Positions 1-7,096 of a stretch of DNA of 16,997 nucleotides are shown piece after piece. The translations under genes and the position numbers were made by a program. The DNA lies in assembly GCA_947481355.1 (NCBI GenBank), contig CANKGM010000018.1:1-16997 (forward strand), given 5' to 3'. Numbering within the stretch: position 1 is the first letter of the stretch; each line of letters begins with the position of its first letter. Origin of the DNA: Chitinophagaceae bacterium. Its GTDB lineage: Bacteria; Bacteroidota; Bacteroidia; Chitinophagales; Chitinophagaceae. The notes under the pieces are model-generated. The model did not search any database and was not told the origin of the DNA. It worked only from the letters and a program-made list of their open reading frames with translations.

Positions 1-1388
1 AAGAGTTAATAGATCAAGGGTTTAGAAATAAGATTGCAACAATCGATGAGAAAGGAAAACGCAATTATTTATTTCCTAAAAAACCTAAGGGCCCTTTATA
101 TACCAAAAGAACCATCTTTTCTGTTGTATACTTGATATTATTCCTTGTTATACCTTGGATAAAAATTGAAGGAGAGCCTTTAATCATGATGAATATTCTA
201 AAAAGAAAATTCATCATATTTGGACAGATTTTTGGACCTCAAGATTTCTTTATTTTCGCACTTGGCATGTTGACCTTTGTCGTCTTCATCATTCTATTCA
301 CAGTAATATTTGGCAGAGTTTTTTGTGGATGGGCTTGTCCGCAAACCATTTTCATGGAAATGGTTTTTAGAAAAATTGAATACTGGATTGAAGGTGATTA
401 CACTAAACAACAGCAGCTCAAATCAATGCCGTGGAATGGGTATAAAATCAAAAAAAGGATAACCAAAATAGTTGCTTTCTATACTATATCCTTCATCATA
501 GCAAATTATTTTATGGCATACCTAATTAGCATGGACGAAGTGCTAAGGTATGTTCAGGAAGGAGTTCTATCCCATTTGGGTACATTTTTTTCTATTATTG
601 GATTCACTACTGTTTTCTTTTTTGTCTATTACTGGTTCAGAGAACAGGTTTGCATAGTTGTTTGTCCTTATGGCAGATTACAAGGCGTTTTACTTGATAA
701 AAATTCAATTGTAGTAGCCTATGATTATATTAGAGGTGAGCCAAGGGGGAAAAAAACTTCTACTGAAAATAAACTTGGTGATTGCATAGATTGTAAAGCT
801 TGTGTGAGGGTATGCCCTACTGGTATAGATATTAGAAATGGAACGCAATTAGAATGCATAAACTGTACAGCTTGCATTGATTCGTGCGATGAGATAATGG
901 AAAATATTGGTCGTCCAAAAAATCTAATCCGTTTTGCATCTGAAAATAATATTGTCAAAAATCAGAAACTAAAATTCAATACTAGAATTAAGGCTTATTC
1001 AATTGTTTTGGTATTGATTGCTTCAGCACTAGTATCAATGCTCCTCACGCGAGAAGATGTTGATATTACCATTTTACGAACACAGGGAATGATTTACCAA
1101 GCACTACCCGATGGATATGTCGGCAATCTATATTCTGCAAGGATGTTCAATAAAACTCACAAAGACATTACACTAACCTTAGGTATTGATGAAAAAGAAG
1201 GCTCAATTGAAGTGCTTGGAAAACAACCCACCATCAACAAAGAAAGTTATGCTGTATTGACATTCCTAATTAAGAAAAAATCAGAATCAATTATTAAAAG
1301 AAGAAATGATATAAAAGTTAACTTTTATATTGACAATAGAAAAATTACAAGTAAAAAAACATCATTCATCGGACCTGTAGGTTCTTAA
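1..1388 (+). CDS. ccoG: Cytochrome c oxidase accessory protein CcoG (FixG/RdxA), 5' truncated
   Basis: Membrane polyferredoxin needed for assembly of the cbb3-type high-affinity cytochrome oxidase; family work links it to copper handling. The reading frame is open from base 3 to the stop at 1386-1388, giving 461 visible residues, so the start lies left of the window. An internal TTG at 132 is not the start: the preceding codons encode the conserved CcoG N-terminus (IDEKGKRNYLFPKKPKGPLY). A transmembrane CGWACPQ motif follows at about 324-341. Two ferredoxin-type clusters come next, CxxCxxCxxxCP from 783 and CxxCxxCxxxCD from 855 to 887. Then there is another membrane segment and the C-terminal Ig-like FixG domain. 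fixH starts 9 nt downstream. The oxidase subunits ccoN/O/P and ccoS are expected just upstream, outside the window. Confidence 0.96.
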   Translation, partial: ELIDQGFRNKIATIDEKGKRNYLFPKKPKGPLYTKRTIFSVVYLILFLVIPWIKIEGEPLIMMNILKRKFIIFGQIFGPQDFFIFALGMLTFVVFIILFTVIFGRVFCGWACPQTIFMEMVFRKIEYWIEGDYTKQQQLKSMPWNGYKIKKRITKIVAFYTISFIIANYFMAYLISMDEVLRYVQEGVLSHLGTFFSIIGFTTVFFFVYYWFREQVCIVVCPYGRLQGVLLDKNSIVVAYDYIRGEPRGKKTSTENKLGDCIDCKACVRVCPTGIDIRNGTQLECINCTACIDSCDEIMENIGRPKNLIRFASENNIVKNQKLKFNTRIKAYSIVLVLIASALVSMLLTREDVDITILRTQGMIYQALPDGYVGNLYSARMFNKTHKDITLTLGIDEKEGSIEVLGKQPTINKESYAVLTFLIKKKSESIIKRRNDIKVNFYIDNRKITSKKTSFIGPVGS

Positions 1389-1397
1389 TCATAAGCT

Positions 1398-1835
1398 ATG
1401 AAAATAAATTGGGGTTATACTATTGTCGCTGTTTATAGTGTCTTTATTTTAGGAATACTATTTATGGTGTACCGATCTTCAATTGAGCAAAAAGATCTGG
1501 TTTCTGACAATTATTATGCAGAAGAGCTAAAATACCAAGAAGTAATAGACCAATCTGCTAATACTGCTTCTCTATCTAGTGAGATTACCGCAGAAGCAAA
1601 TGATGGTCAAATACAATTATACTTCCCTTCCGAATTTAACGAAGCAAGTTATACAGGTAGTTGGAAATTATACTGTGCTTCGGATAGATCAAAAGACATG
1701 ATTGGAAACTATAATATAAATAGAGGAAAATCAGCTATCTCCTATAAATCGACTTTAAAAGGACAGTTTCAGTTACAGCTCACCTGGAATAAAGGAAGCA
1801 AAAAATACTACTTCGAAAAAAACATTTCCCTATAG
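1398..1835 (+). CDS. fixH: FixH/CcoH family protein, cbb3 oxidase assembly
   Basis: Small single-pass membrane protein involved in assembly or stability of cbb3 oxidase. It has 145 residues: a hydrophobic segment at about 7-24, then the FixH signature DLVSDNYYAEELKYQ around residues 33-47, then a beta-rich extracytoplasmic domain. It lies 9 nt after ccoG and 1 nt before the SafE-like gene, so the three are almost certainly one transcript. Identification rests on the signature plus position after ccoG. Confidence 0.9.
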   Translation: MKINWGYTIVAVYSVFILGILFMVYRSSIEQKDLVSDNYYAEELKYQEVIDQSANTASLSSEITAEANDGQIQLYFPSEFNEASYTGSWKLYCASDRSKDMIGNYNINRGKSAISYKSTLKGQFQLQLTWNKGSKKYYFEKNISL

Positions 1836-1836
1836 C

Positions 1837-2547
1837 ATGCAACTTCAATTTGTCATATCAGCTATACTGATCGGATTTGCTGGAAGTTTCCACTGTGCCG
1901 GAATGTGTGGACCACTGATGCTAACGAGTTTATTCACAAAAAACGAAAACCGGATGCCTATAAAGACTTGGACTATCTACCATTCGGGAAGAATTTTTAT
2001 ATACGCATTATGGGGGGCATTATTTGGAACTATAGGTACTTCTATAAAATTCTTTGGACTCCAGCAGAATATTTCATTAACACTTGGCATAGCAATACTA
2101 AGTATAATGCTAATGATAATTATTTTCCCTTCCGTAGAAACTAAAATTCAACAATACATTGGATATAAACATATTCGAAATACAATTTTCTCGAGTGCAA
2201 AAACACTAAATCTATCTCCTGTATTGATAGGTGGCATGCTAAATGGACTTCTTCCTTGTGGGTTGGTTTATGTAGCCTTAGCAGGCGCTACAACAATGCA
2301 AGATTCAATTCATGGAGCTCTATTTATGACTTTTTTTGGCATTGGAACACTTCCAATGCTTCTCGCAGTCATGATCATTGGAGTAAGATTACAATTTCCA
2401 ATTAAACAATACTTGACAAAATGGTATCCAGCAATCATTATGGTGATGGCTATGTTACTTATCCTGCGTGGGATGAACCAAGGAAATTTTATGAGTCCCT
2501 CATTATTGATTGGGAAAAACGAAAAAATACATTGTATGCCAGAGTGA
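1837..2547 (+). CDS. SafE/TauE-like membrane protein of cbb3 oxidase biogenesis
   Basis: Polytopic membrane protein of the sulfite exporter TauE/SafE (cytochrome biogenesis) family, which closes ccoG-ccoH operons in Bacteroidota. It has 236 residues and about six predicted membrane segments. The first carries a putative metal-binding motif, H19-C20-x-x-M23-C24-G25-P26. A YHSGR motif is at 48-52, and a second membrane cysteine sits in NGLLPCG (N136-G142), recalling the DsbD/CcdA transmembrane Pro-Cys. A last cysteine is near the C-terminus (HCMPE). Start is fixed by a 1-nt gap from fixH. The cysteine/methionine layout suggests copper or thiol handling for the oxidase rather than sulfite export; that is inference from motif and context. 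Confidence 0.88.
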   Translation: MQLQFVISAILIGFAGSFHCAGMCGPLMLTSLFTKNENRMPIKTWTIYHSGRIFIYALWGALFGTIGTSIKFFGLQQNISLTLGIAILSIMLMIIIFPSVETKIQQYIGYKHIRNTIFSSAKTLNLSPVLIGGMLNGLLPCGLVYVALAGATTMQDSIHGALFMTFFGIGTLPMLLAVMIIGVRLQFPIKQYLTKWYPAIIMVMAMLLILRGMNQGNFMSPSLLIGKNEKIHCMPE

Positions 2548-2569
2548 TATATGTCATTTTTTTTGATGA

Positions 2570-2588
2570 TCGGAATTACTAAATTCGA
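2570..2588. other. Small imperfect hairpin between SafE-like gene and hsp20
   Basis: TCGGAATT and AATTCGA pair with one bulged G around an ACTA loop. It lies 22 nt after the upstream stop and ahead of the candidate hsp20 promoter. It could be a weak transcript end for the cco operon, but no T-run follows. Confidence 0.22.
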
Positions 2589-2601
2589 GGATATTGATAA
2601 A

Positions 2602-2609
2602 TAAATTTG
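2602..2609 (+). promoter_or_regulatory. Candidate Bacteroidota -7 promoter element of hsp20
   Basis: TAAATTTG is an exact match to the Bacteroidota -7 consensus TAnnTTTG, 39 nt before the hsp20 ATG. No TTG-type -33 element is found at the usual 17-23 bp spacing; the nearest TTTG (2562-2565) is 36 bp away. Confidence 0.45.
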
Positions 2610-2648
2610 TTTCGAAAATCTAAATTATTAATATAAAAAATTAAACCT

Positions 2649-3095
2649 ATGTCAGTAAATGGAAGAACACTAACAAGACCCAGTTTATTAACTCCATCTA
2701 TTTTTGATGATTTTTTCAAACCGTGGAATGAATTAGTAGATAGCAGATGGCCCTATATCGGTCAAGCACCAGCGGTGAATATAAAAGAAACAGAAAAAGA
2801 CTACGAAATCATCATGGCAGCACCTGGGTTAGAAAAAAAAGACTTTGAAATTGATGTGAACGGCACAATGATTACAATTAGTGCTGAACAAGAAGAGGAA
2901 AAAAAGGAAGAGAAAGATGATTCGTACACTAGAAAGGAATACAGTTATTCGTCATTCTCTAGATCCTTCACACTTCCTGAGAACATCGATACATCAAAAA
3001 TTGATGCAATCTATCTTCACGGTGAATTAAAGTTAAGCCTACCCAAGAAGGAATCAGCTAAAAAAAGTGCTCACCAAAAAATTAGTGTACATTAA
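2649..3095 (+). CDS. Hsp20/alpha-crystallin small heat-shock protein
   Basis: ATP-independent cytoplasmic holdase that binds unfolding proteins and keeps them refoldable. It has 148 residues, the usual bacterial length. A short hydrophobic N-terminal arm is followed by the alpha-crystallin domain from about residue 42 (AVNIKETEKDYEIIMAAPG) through the highly charged loop near 80-92. The conserved signature near the C-terminus is LHGELKLSLPKKE, the A-x-x-x-n-G-v-L equivalent. An exact TAnnTTTG element sits upstream and a terminator hairpin begins 7 nt after the stop, so it is probably monocistronic. No CIRCE-like inverted repeat is seen in the leader. Confidence 0.96.
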   Translation: MSVNGRTLTRPSLLTPSIFDDFFKPWNELVDSRWPYIGQAPAVNIKETEKDYEIIMAAPGLEKKDFEIDVNGTMITISAEQEEEKKEEKDDSYTRKEYSYSSFSRSFTLPENIDTSKIDAIYLHGELKLSLPKKESAKKSAHQKISVH

Positions 3096-3102
3096 ATTAA
3101 TA

Positions 3103-3132
3103 AACCCCTGTCTAGTCAAATAGGCAGGGGTT
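3103..3132 (+). terminator. Hairpin terminator after hsp20
   Basis: A 12-bp stem, AACCCCTGTCTA with TAGGCAGGGGTT (one G-T wobble), closes a 6-nt GTCAAA loop, starting 7 nt past the hsp20 stop. No clear T-run follows on the plus strand, so termination may be partial, with read-through into the gene at 3145. Confidence 0.7.
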
Positions 3133-3144
3133 AAAAATATTGCT

Positions 3145-3555
3145 ATGATAGCAACAACAATAATGATTAGTGGAAAATACAAACAGTTTTTATTCGAAAA
3201 TGATGCCTGCATTAGGCTCATCGAATATATAAAACAGGAAAATACATTTTTTAAAACCCGACTATCTGAAGTGATAAGTCAAATTCATGATAAGAAGGGG
3301 CTAGAACAAGCCGAAATTTTCCATAACCAGTTTATCATAAAAGATGATTTGCTGGATCACGTGATTTATGATCTTAAAAAAGAATCCGATAAATGGAGAA
3401 ACTTGAAATTAAAATTCTCTGACACGTCATTCTCTGATCTGGTTAAAATACATAAACACCTAAAGGATCAGGTAGCCTTAATTGAAAGAGATTATATGAT
3501 CATCAAGGGTGACTATAACACCTATTTATCGTCTCTATTAATATCAGACTTCTAG
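3145..3555 (+). CDS. Protein of unknown function, mainly helical
   Basis: Not recognised. It has 136 residues, is rich in Lys, Leu, Ile, Asp and Glu, and is probably mostly alpha-helical with coiled-coil tendency. No signal peptide, membrane segment or metal-binding motif is visible, and there is a single cysteine near residue 22. ATG at 3145 gives the full frame; a second ATG at 3163 (MISGKYKQF) is also plausible. It begins 12 nt after the hsp20 terminator, so it depends on read-through or on an unseen promoter. Its stop is 1 nt from the stop of the convergent response regulator. It is taken as real because it fills the gap with no competing frame. Confidence 0.65.
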   Translation: MIATTIMISGKYKQFLFENDACIRLIEYIKQENTFFKTRLSEVISQIHDKKGLEQAEIFHNQFIIKDDLLDHVIYDLKKESDKWRNLKLKFSDTSFSDLVKIHKHLKDQVALIERDYMIIKGDYNTYLSSLLISDF

Positions 3556-3556
3556 A

Positions 3557-4612
3557 TTAATTAAAAAGTGATGCCAACTTCTTTTCGTTTATCAAAACGA
3601 TATTTCCATCTTTTATATCAATCAATTTTTCGGCTTTAAAATCGCTCAGTGTTCTTATTAGCGACTCTGTAGCAGTACCAGCTATATTAGCCAAATCTTC
3701 TCTTGAAATATGAATTGAAAATGGCGAAGTGCCGTCACTAAATTTTTTTTGCAACATTAATAAAGCATCAGCCACTCTCTTTCTCAAAGAATTATAGGCT
3801 AATCCAAGTAATTGATTTTCCTTCTCAGTAATATTCCCTGCAAGAATTTGAATAAATTTTTTCATGACAATAGGATTTTCCTTTATCAAATCATCAAATT
3901 CCTCTCTAGGGATAATGGCAATTTCAGAATCCTCCATGGCCTCTGCTGTCTCTTTGTATACAGAATGCTCAAGTAATGGCATATATCCAAAGTATTCTCC
4001 TTGACCAAAAAGTCCAATCGTAAGATCTTTGCCATCATCATTAGACTTAAAGAGCTTAACCTTACCTTTTTGAACATAGAACAACCTGTTTGGGTGATTC
4101 CCTTCGCTGTAAACAACTTGCTTCTTTTTATACGTATTGACATTTCTATTAGTCGACAATTCCTTTAGAGCATCTTGTCTTCCAATATCCTCAATTAAAT
4201 TTTTTACTCCCTGTTGATTTGATTCATACTTTTTACGAATGATACTTAATTTTTTTAGCCTCTGTTCAATGGCATTAAGCAGTTCAAGTTCAGTAAATGG
4301 CTTAGTAATGTAATCATCTGCACCCATTTCCATGCCTTTCCTAAAATCTTGTCGATCCGTTTTTGCCGTTAAAAAAATAAATGGAATATCTTTTAACGCT
4401 TCATTTTTATTAAGCAAATGCAGCACACCGTACCCATCTAAAACAGGCATCATGATATCACAAATAATAAGGTCAGGAATGTCTGCCAATGCCTTTTCAA
4501 TGCCAATCTTTCCGTTTTCAGCGGTAATAACACGGTAGTTGGCTAACTCCAATATTTCTGCAGTATTTTCTCTAATTTCTAAATTGTCTTCAATTAATAA
4601 AATGGTGTTCAT
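3557..4612 (-). CDS. Hybrid response regulator: receiver plus CRP/FNR-type DNA-binding protein
   Basis: A 351-residue transcription regulator combining a phosphorylation receiver with a FixK/CRP-like output. The receiver (1-121) has all catalytic residues: acidic pair E8/D9, phosphoacceptor D52 in CDIMMPVLDG, T82 and K104 (TKPF). A helical linker leads to a cyclic-nucleotide-type beta-roll (about 155-260), then an HTH_CRP winged helix (302-351, with TATESLIRTL as recognition helix). The CRP cAMP-contact Arg-Ser pair is replaced (KETAEA), and the only cysteine is C51 in the receiver. It therefore appears to use neither cAMP nor an FNR Fe-S cluster, and phosphorylation is the likely input. Its ATG overlaps the kinase stop by 4 nt, so the two are translationally coupled and probably cognate. 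Target genes are unknown; nearby cbb3 maturation and carotenoid genes are candidates by position only. Confidence 0.95.
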   Translation of the reverse strand: MNTILLIEDNLEIRENTAEILELANYRVITAENGKIGIEKALADIPDLIICDIMMPVLDGYGVLHLLNKNEALKDIPFIFLTAKTDRQDFRKGMEMGADDYITKPFTELELLNAIEQRLKKLSIIRKKYESNQQGVKNLIEDIGRQDALKELSTNRNVNTYKKKQVVYSEGNHPNRLFYVQKGKVKLFKSNDDGKDLTIGLFGQGEYFGYMPLLEHSVYKETAEAMEDSEIAIIPREEFDDLIKENPIVMKKFIQILAGNITEKENQLLGLAYNSLRKRVADALLMLQKKFSDGTSPFSIHISREDLANIAGTATESLIRTLSDFKAEKLIDIKDGNIVLINEKKLASLFN

Positions 4613-6243
4613 ATGTTAAAATGTATTGTGATAGTTGATCCTTCCTCCAAAACACTTTCCACAGAAATACTTCCATTCATAAGCTCTACGTAACGTGAGA
4701 CAATGTGTAAGCCAAGTCCAGTACCCTGAATATTCGTTACATTCTTGGCACGGAAAAATCTCTCAAACAAATGCCTCTGATCTTCTTCCGGTATACCTAT
4801 TCCTTGATCTTTAATAGTGAGTGAAATTGACTTATCAGAAACAATGCTATTGATTTCAATAACAGAATTTTCTGGAGAAAATTTTGAGGCATTTGAGATG
4901 AGGTTAATCAATATATTTCTTAGCAAGGACAGGTCTAGGTTAACCTGAGCTTCGCCCAAATGTTCATAATTTATTTCCTGACCAGGCTTTAAAATATTAG
5001 CTATCTCGTTCACAATCAATTTGAGTTGCTCTTTTAGATTAAATGAACTGAAATGAACTTGAATCTTACCCTCTTCTATCTTACCAAGTGACAAAAACTC
5101 ATTTAAGATATCTGTTAAATTACTAACAGCAGAATGAATTCGCTGTATATGTTTATCTCTCTTATCTTGATCCTCAGATTGGGTGTACTTACTTATTAGT
5201 GATACAGATGAAAGAATTGTACTCAATGGTGTTCTAAATTCATGGGATGCCATTGAAACAAAACGAGATTTAAGATCACTCAATTCCTTTTCCTTACTTA
5301 ATGCAGTAGTTAGCTCATCTCTCGACTTTTCAAGCTTTGTCAAAGTATCCATCAACTCTTGAGTTCTTAAGTCTACTTTATTTTCAAGTTCCTCATTCCA
5401 CTTCTCAATTTCTTTTTTGGCATTTTCCATTTCTGCAGTCTGCTTTCTCAAAGCTCCTTCAATCTCAAGCCTCCTTGTGATATCAATAATAAAAGAAATC
5501 ACATAAGTTTCATCTTCGATTTGGTAATGACCTAAACTAACTTCTACGGGAAATTTTTCACCTGATTTTTTTAATGCAAATAACTCCATGCCTCGACCCA
5601 TAGGCCTTGTTTGTGGATTTTTTTCATAGTCACTCCGATGAGCAGTATGTCCAGGCCGATATTCCTTCGGTATCAAATCCTCAACTTTCAATGTACTCAT
5701 TTGAGCTTCAGTATAGCCGAATAAGGTTAGGGCTTGATTATTGGCAAGAATTATGGAACCTAATTTATTCACTAATAAAATAGGTAACGTGGCATATTGG
5801 AATAATGCCTCAAATTTTTTTATCTCCTTAAATAAATTTTCAGAAAATAACCGCTGATTATCTATATTAATTATACGCTGCAAGTAATGAGTATTCCCTT
5901 CAAATGTAAATGCAGCAATATCTAACCTACCCAAATAAACTTCACCAGTTTTCTTTTTAAATAAAACCTCCTCTTTCCAAAGTCCATTTTTTTGTATGGT
6001 ATCCTTCACTAAGCACTTTATATCATGCGTTAATTCATGTTTCCTAAAACCCAAAAAATCAAACTCCTTGAGAAAAATATCCTTTTGACTAATCCCAAAA
6101 AAATGGACGAATGCATCATTGAAATACAATAAGTGTTCTTTGCTCTCATCCCAAACACCTATAAACTCGTCGGAGAATGCAGACCAAGCACTTAACATAG
6201 ATGAATGAAAATAAACTTGCTTGTCTGTCATATTCATAAACAT
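4609..6243 (-). CDS. Soluble PAS-PAS sensor histidine kinase
   Basis: A 544-residue cytoplasmic sensor kinase with no membrane segments. It has PAS1 (about 22-128), PAS2 (about 141-258, ending in the PAC-like FIIDITRR), a coiled coil (about 259-325), a HisKA domain with phospho-acceptor H334 in SHEFRTPL, and a HATPase_c domain. The latter has the N box around N451, G1 DQGIGIP (479-485), an F box (493-498) and G2 GTGLGL (507-512). The PAS2 segment IPKEYRPGH...RPMGRG resembles FixL-type PAS domains, and H199 sits where FixL has its proximal heme histidine (see findings). Start could be any of three close ATGs (residues 1, 3, 5). The receiver-CRP regulator follows with a 4-nt overlap. A near-consensus -7 element (TTAATTTG, 7 of 8) is on the minus strand at 6273-6266. 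Confidence 0.95.
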   Translation of the reverse strand: MFMNMTDKQVYFHSSMLSAWSAFSDEFIGVWDESKEHLLYFNDAFVHFFGISQKDIFLKEFDFLGFRKHELTHDIKCLVKDTIQKNGLWKEEVLFKKKTGEVYLGRLDIAAFTFEGNTHYLQRIINIDNQRLFSENLFKEIKKFEALFQYATLPILLVNKLGSIILANNQALTLFGYTEAQMSTLKVEDLIPKEYRPGHTAHRSDYEKNPQTRPMGRGMELFALKKSGEKFPVEVSLGHYQIEDETYVISFIIDITRRLEIEGALRKQTAEMENAKKEIEKWNEELENKVDLRTQELMDTLTKLEKSRDELTTALSKEKELSDLKSRFVSMASHEFRTPLSTILSSVSLISKYTQSEDQDKRDKHIQRIHSAVSNLTDILNEFLSLGKIEEGKIQVHFSSFNLKEQLKLIVNEIANILKPGQEINYEHLGEAQVNLDLSLLRNILINLISNASKFSPENSVIEINSIVSDKSISLTIKDQGIGIPEEDQRHLFERFFRAKNVTNIQGTGLGLHIVSRYVELMNGSISVESVLEEGSTITIHFNI

Positions 6244-6333
6244 GGCTTAAAATAAGCCCAAAATTCAAATTAAAAAACGATTGAACACTTGAAGTTAGAA
6301 AAATTGTACCGGAATGTATTTTTTAGATGCCCT

Positions 6334-7044
6334 TCAATTTAAAAAGATGCGAAGAAATAGAAAAAAAATAGATTGTACTAGCAATAAGAATGGTGCAAAA
6401 CGGTTTTTATCGGCTACGTGAAAACGAAGAAACACGAATGAAATAAAAAAACTAATGACAAACCAACTAACATAATTGAAGAGTGGAATTACATCACTAT
6501 CCCAAGACCAAAATCCAAGCTTTACAGCTACGGGCTCCATTATCCAGTCGAAAAATGTAGCCAATCCAGCAGTAATTAACAAGTAAAGAACTAGAATCTT
6601 TGGTTTTATACTTGGTGATTGAAGTTTCGAATACCCCAAAAACCTCATTATAATAGAAGCACTGACGAAAGAGGAATAGACAACCGAAAACCAATTCAGG
6701 CTAATCAACATTGGAACACGTATTAACTTAAATCCTAATATGTCCCCATATGTATATATCCCAAAAATTAATCCGGTATTAACTCCTATAATCTCTGTAC
6801 TTAAACCAATAAGAAAGGTTATAAAAATACCAATATAAAAACCCTGGTTTAGTTCTTCTTGATTTAATAAAATCAAGAAGAACATAAGAAACAAATTAAT
6901 AGGCGTTGTCTTAGCAAAAAATGAGGTGTCGAAATAAATCATACCTATTCCGCCAGCAACATGAATGAGTAATAACAGAAAAATAGACAAGATTAATATT
7001 CTTGTACTTCTGCTATTGCTTATCCAATATGGTTTATTTTCCAT
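6334..7044 (-). CDS. cruF: Carotenoid biosynthesis membrane protein, CruF-like (carotenoid 1,2-hydratase family)
   Basis: Polytopic inner-membrane protein of the DUF422/CruF family. Members hydrate the 1',2' double bond of a carotenoid psi-end, as in myxol, saproxanthin, flexixanthin or bacterioruberin synthesis. About seven hydrophobic segments are present, with the family motifs GIYTYGD followed by RVPMLISLNW, and FDWIMEPVAVKLGFW followed by NYVSW. A GTG at 7110 would extend the frame by 22 residues and overlap the desaturase by 14 nt, but that extension is hydrophilic and unremarkable. ATG at 7044 (MENKPYW) places the first helix near the N-terminus as usual and is preferred, giving 236 residues. 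It is the last gene of the five-gene minus-strand cluster. Family call is firm; the exact substrate is inferred. Confidence 0.85.
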   Translation of the reverse strand: MENKPYWISNSRSTRILILSIFLLLLIHVAGGIGMIYFDTSFFAKTTPINLFLMFFLILLNQEELNQGFYIGIFITFLIGLSTEIIGVNTGLIFGIYTYGDILGFKLIRVPMLISLNWFSVVYSSFVSASIIMRFLGYSKLQSPSIKPKILVLYLLITAGLATFFDWIMEPVAVKLGFWSWDSDVIPLFNYVSWFVISFFISFVFLRFHVADKNRFAPFLLLVQSIFFLFLRIFLN

Positions 7045-7096
7045 GTGCACGTAAAGATAATTATCAGTTGTAAAATAGTTCAATAATAAATCCGAC

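Noticed and set aside
132..134. TTG at 132 as the start of ccoG
   Set aside because: The conserved CcoG N-terminal sequence continues upstream in frame to the window edge.
725..958. Minus-strand reading frame inside ccoG
   Set aside because: It lies wholly within the ferredoxin-domain coding region; the Cys codons of the plus frame explain it, and its translation resembles no known protein.
1905..2144. Second plus-strand frame inside the SafE-like gene
   Set aside because: It is a frame shadow; the overlapping frame carries the HCxxMCGP and membrane motifs.
2551..2569. T-rich run after the SafE-like gene as a terminator
   Set aside because: The eight-T run is preceded only by a three-base arm (TGA...TCA), too weak a stem.
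6281..6295. TTGAA-CAC-TTGAA upstream of the kinase as an FNR-type box
   Set aside because: It is a direct, not inverted, repeat; FNR/CRP sites need TTGA...TCAA symmetry. No TTGATnnnnATCAA was spotted in the intergenic regions examined.
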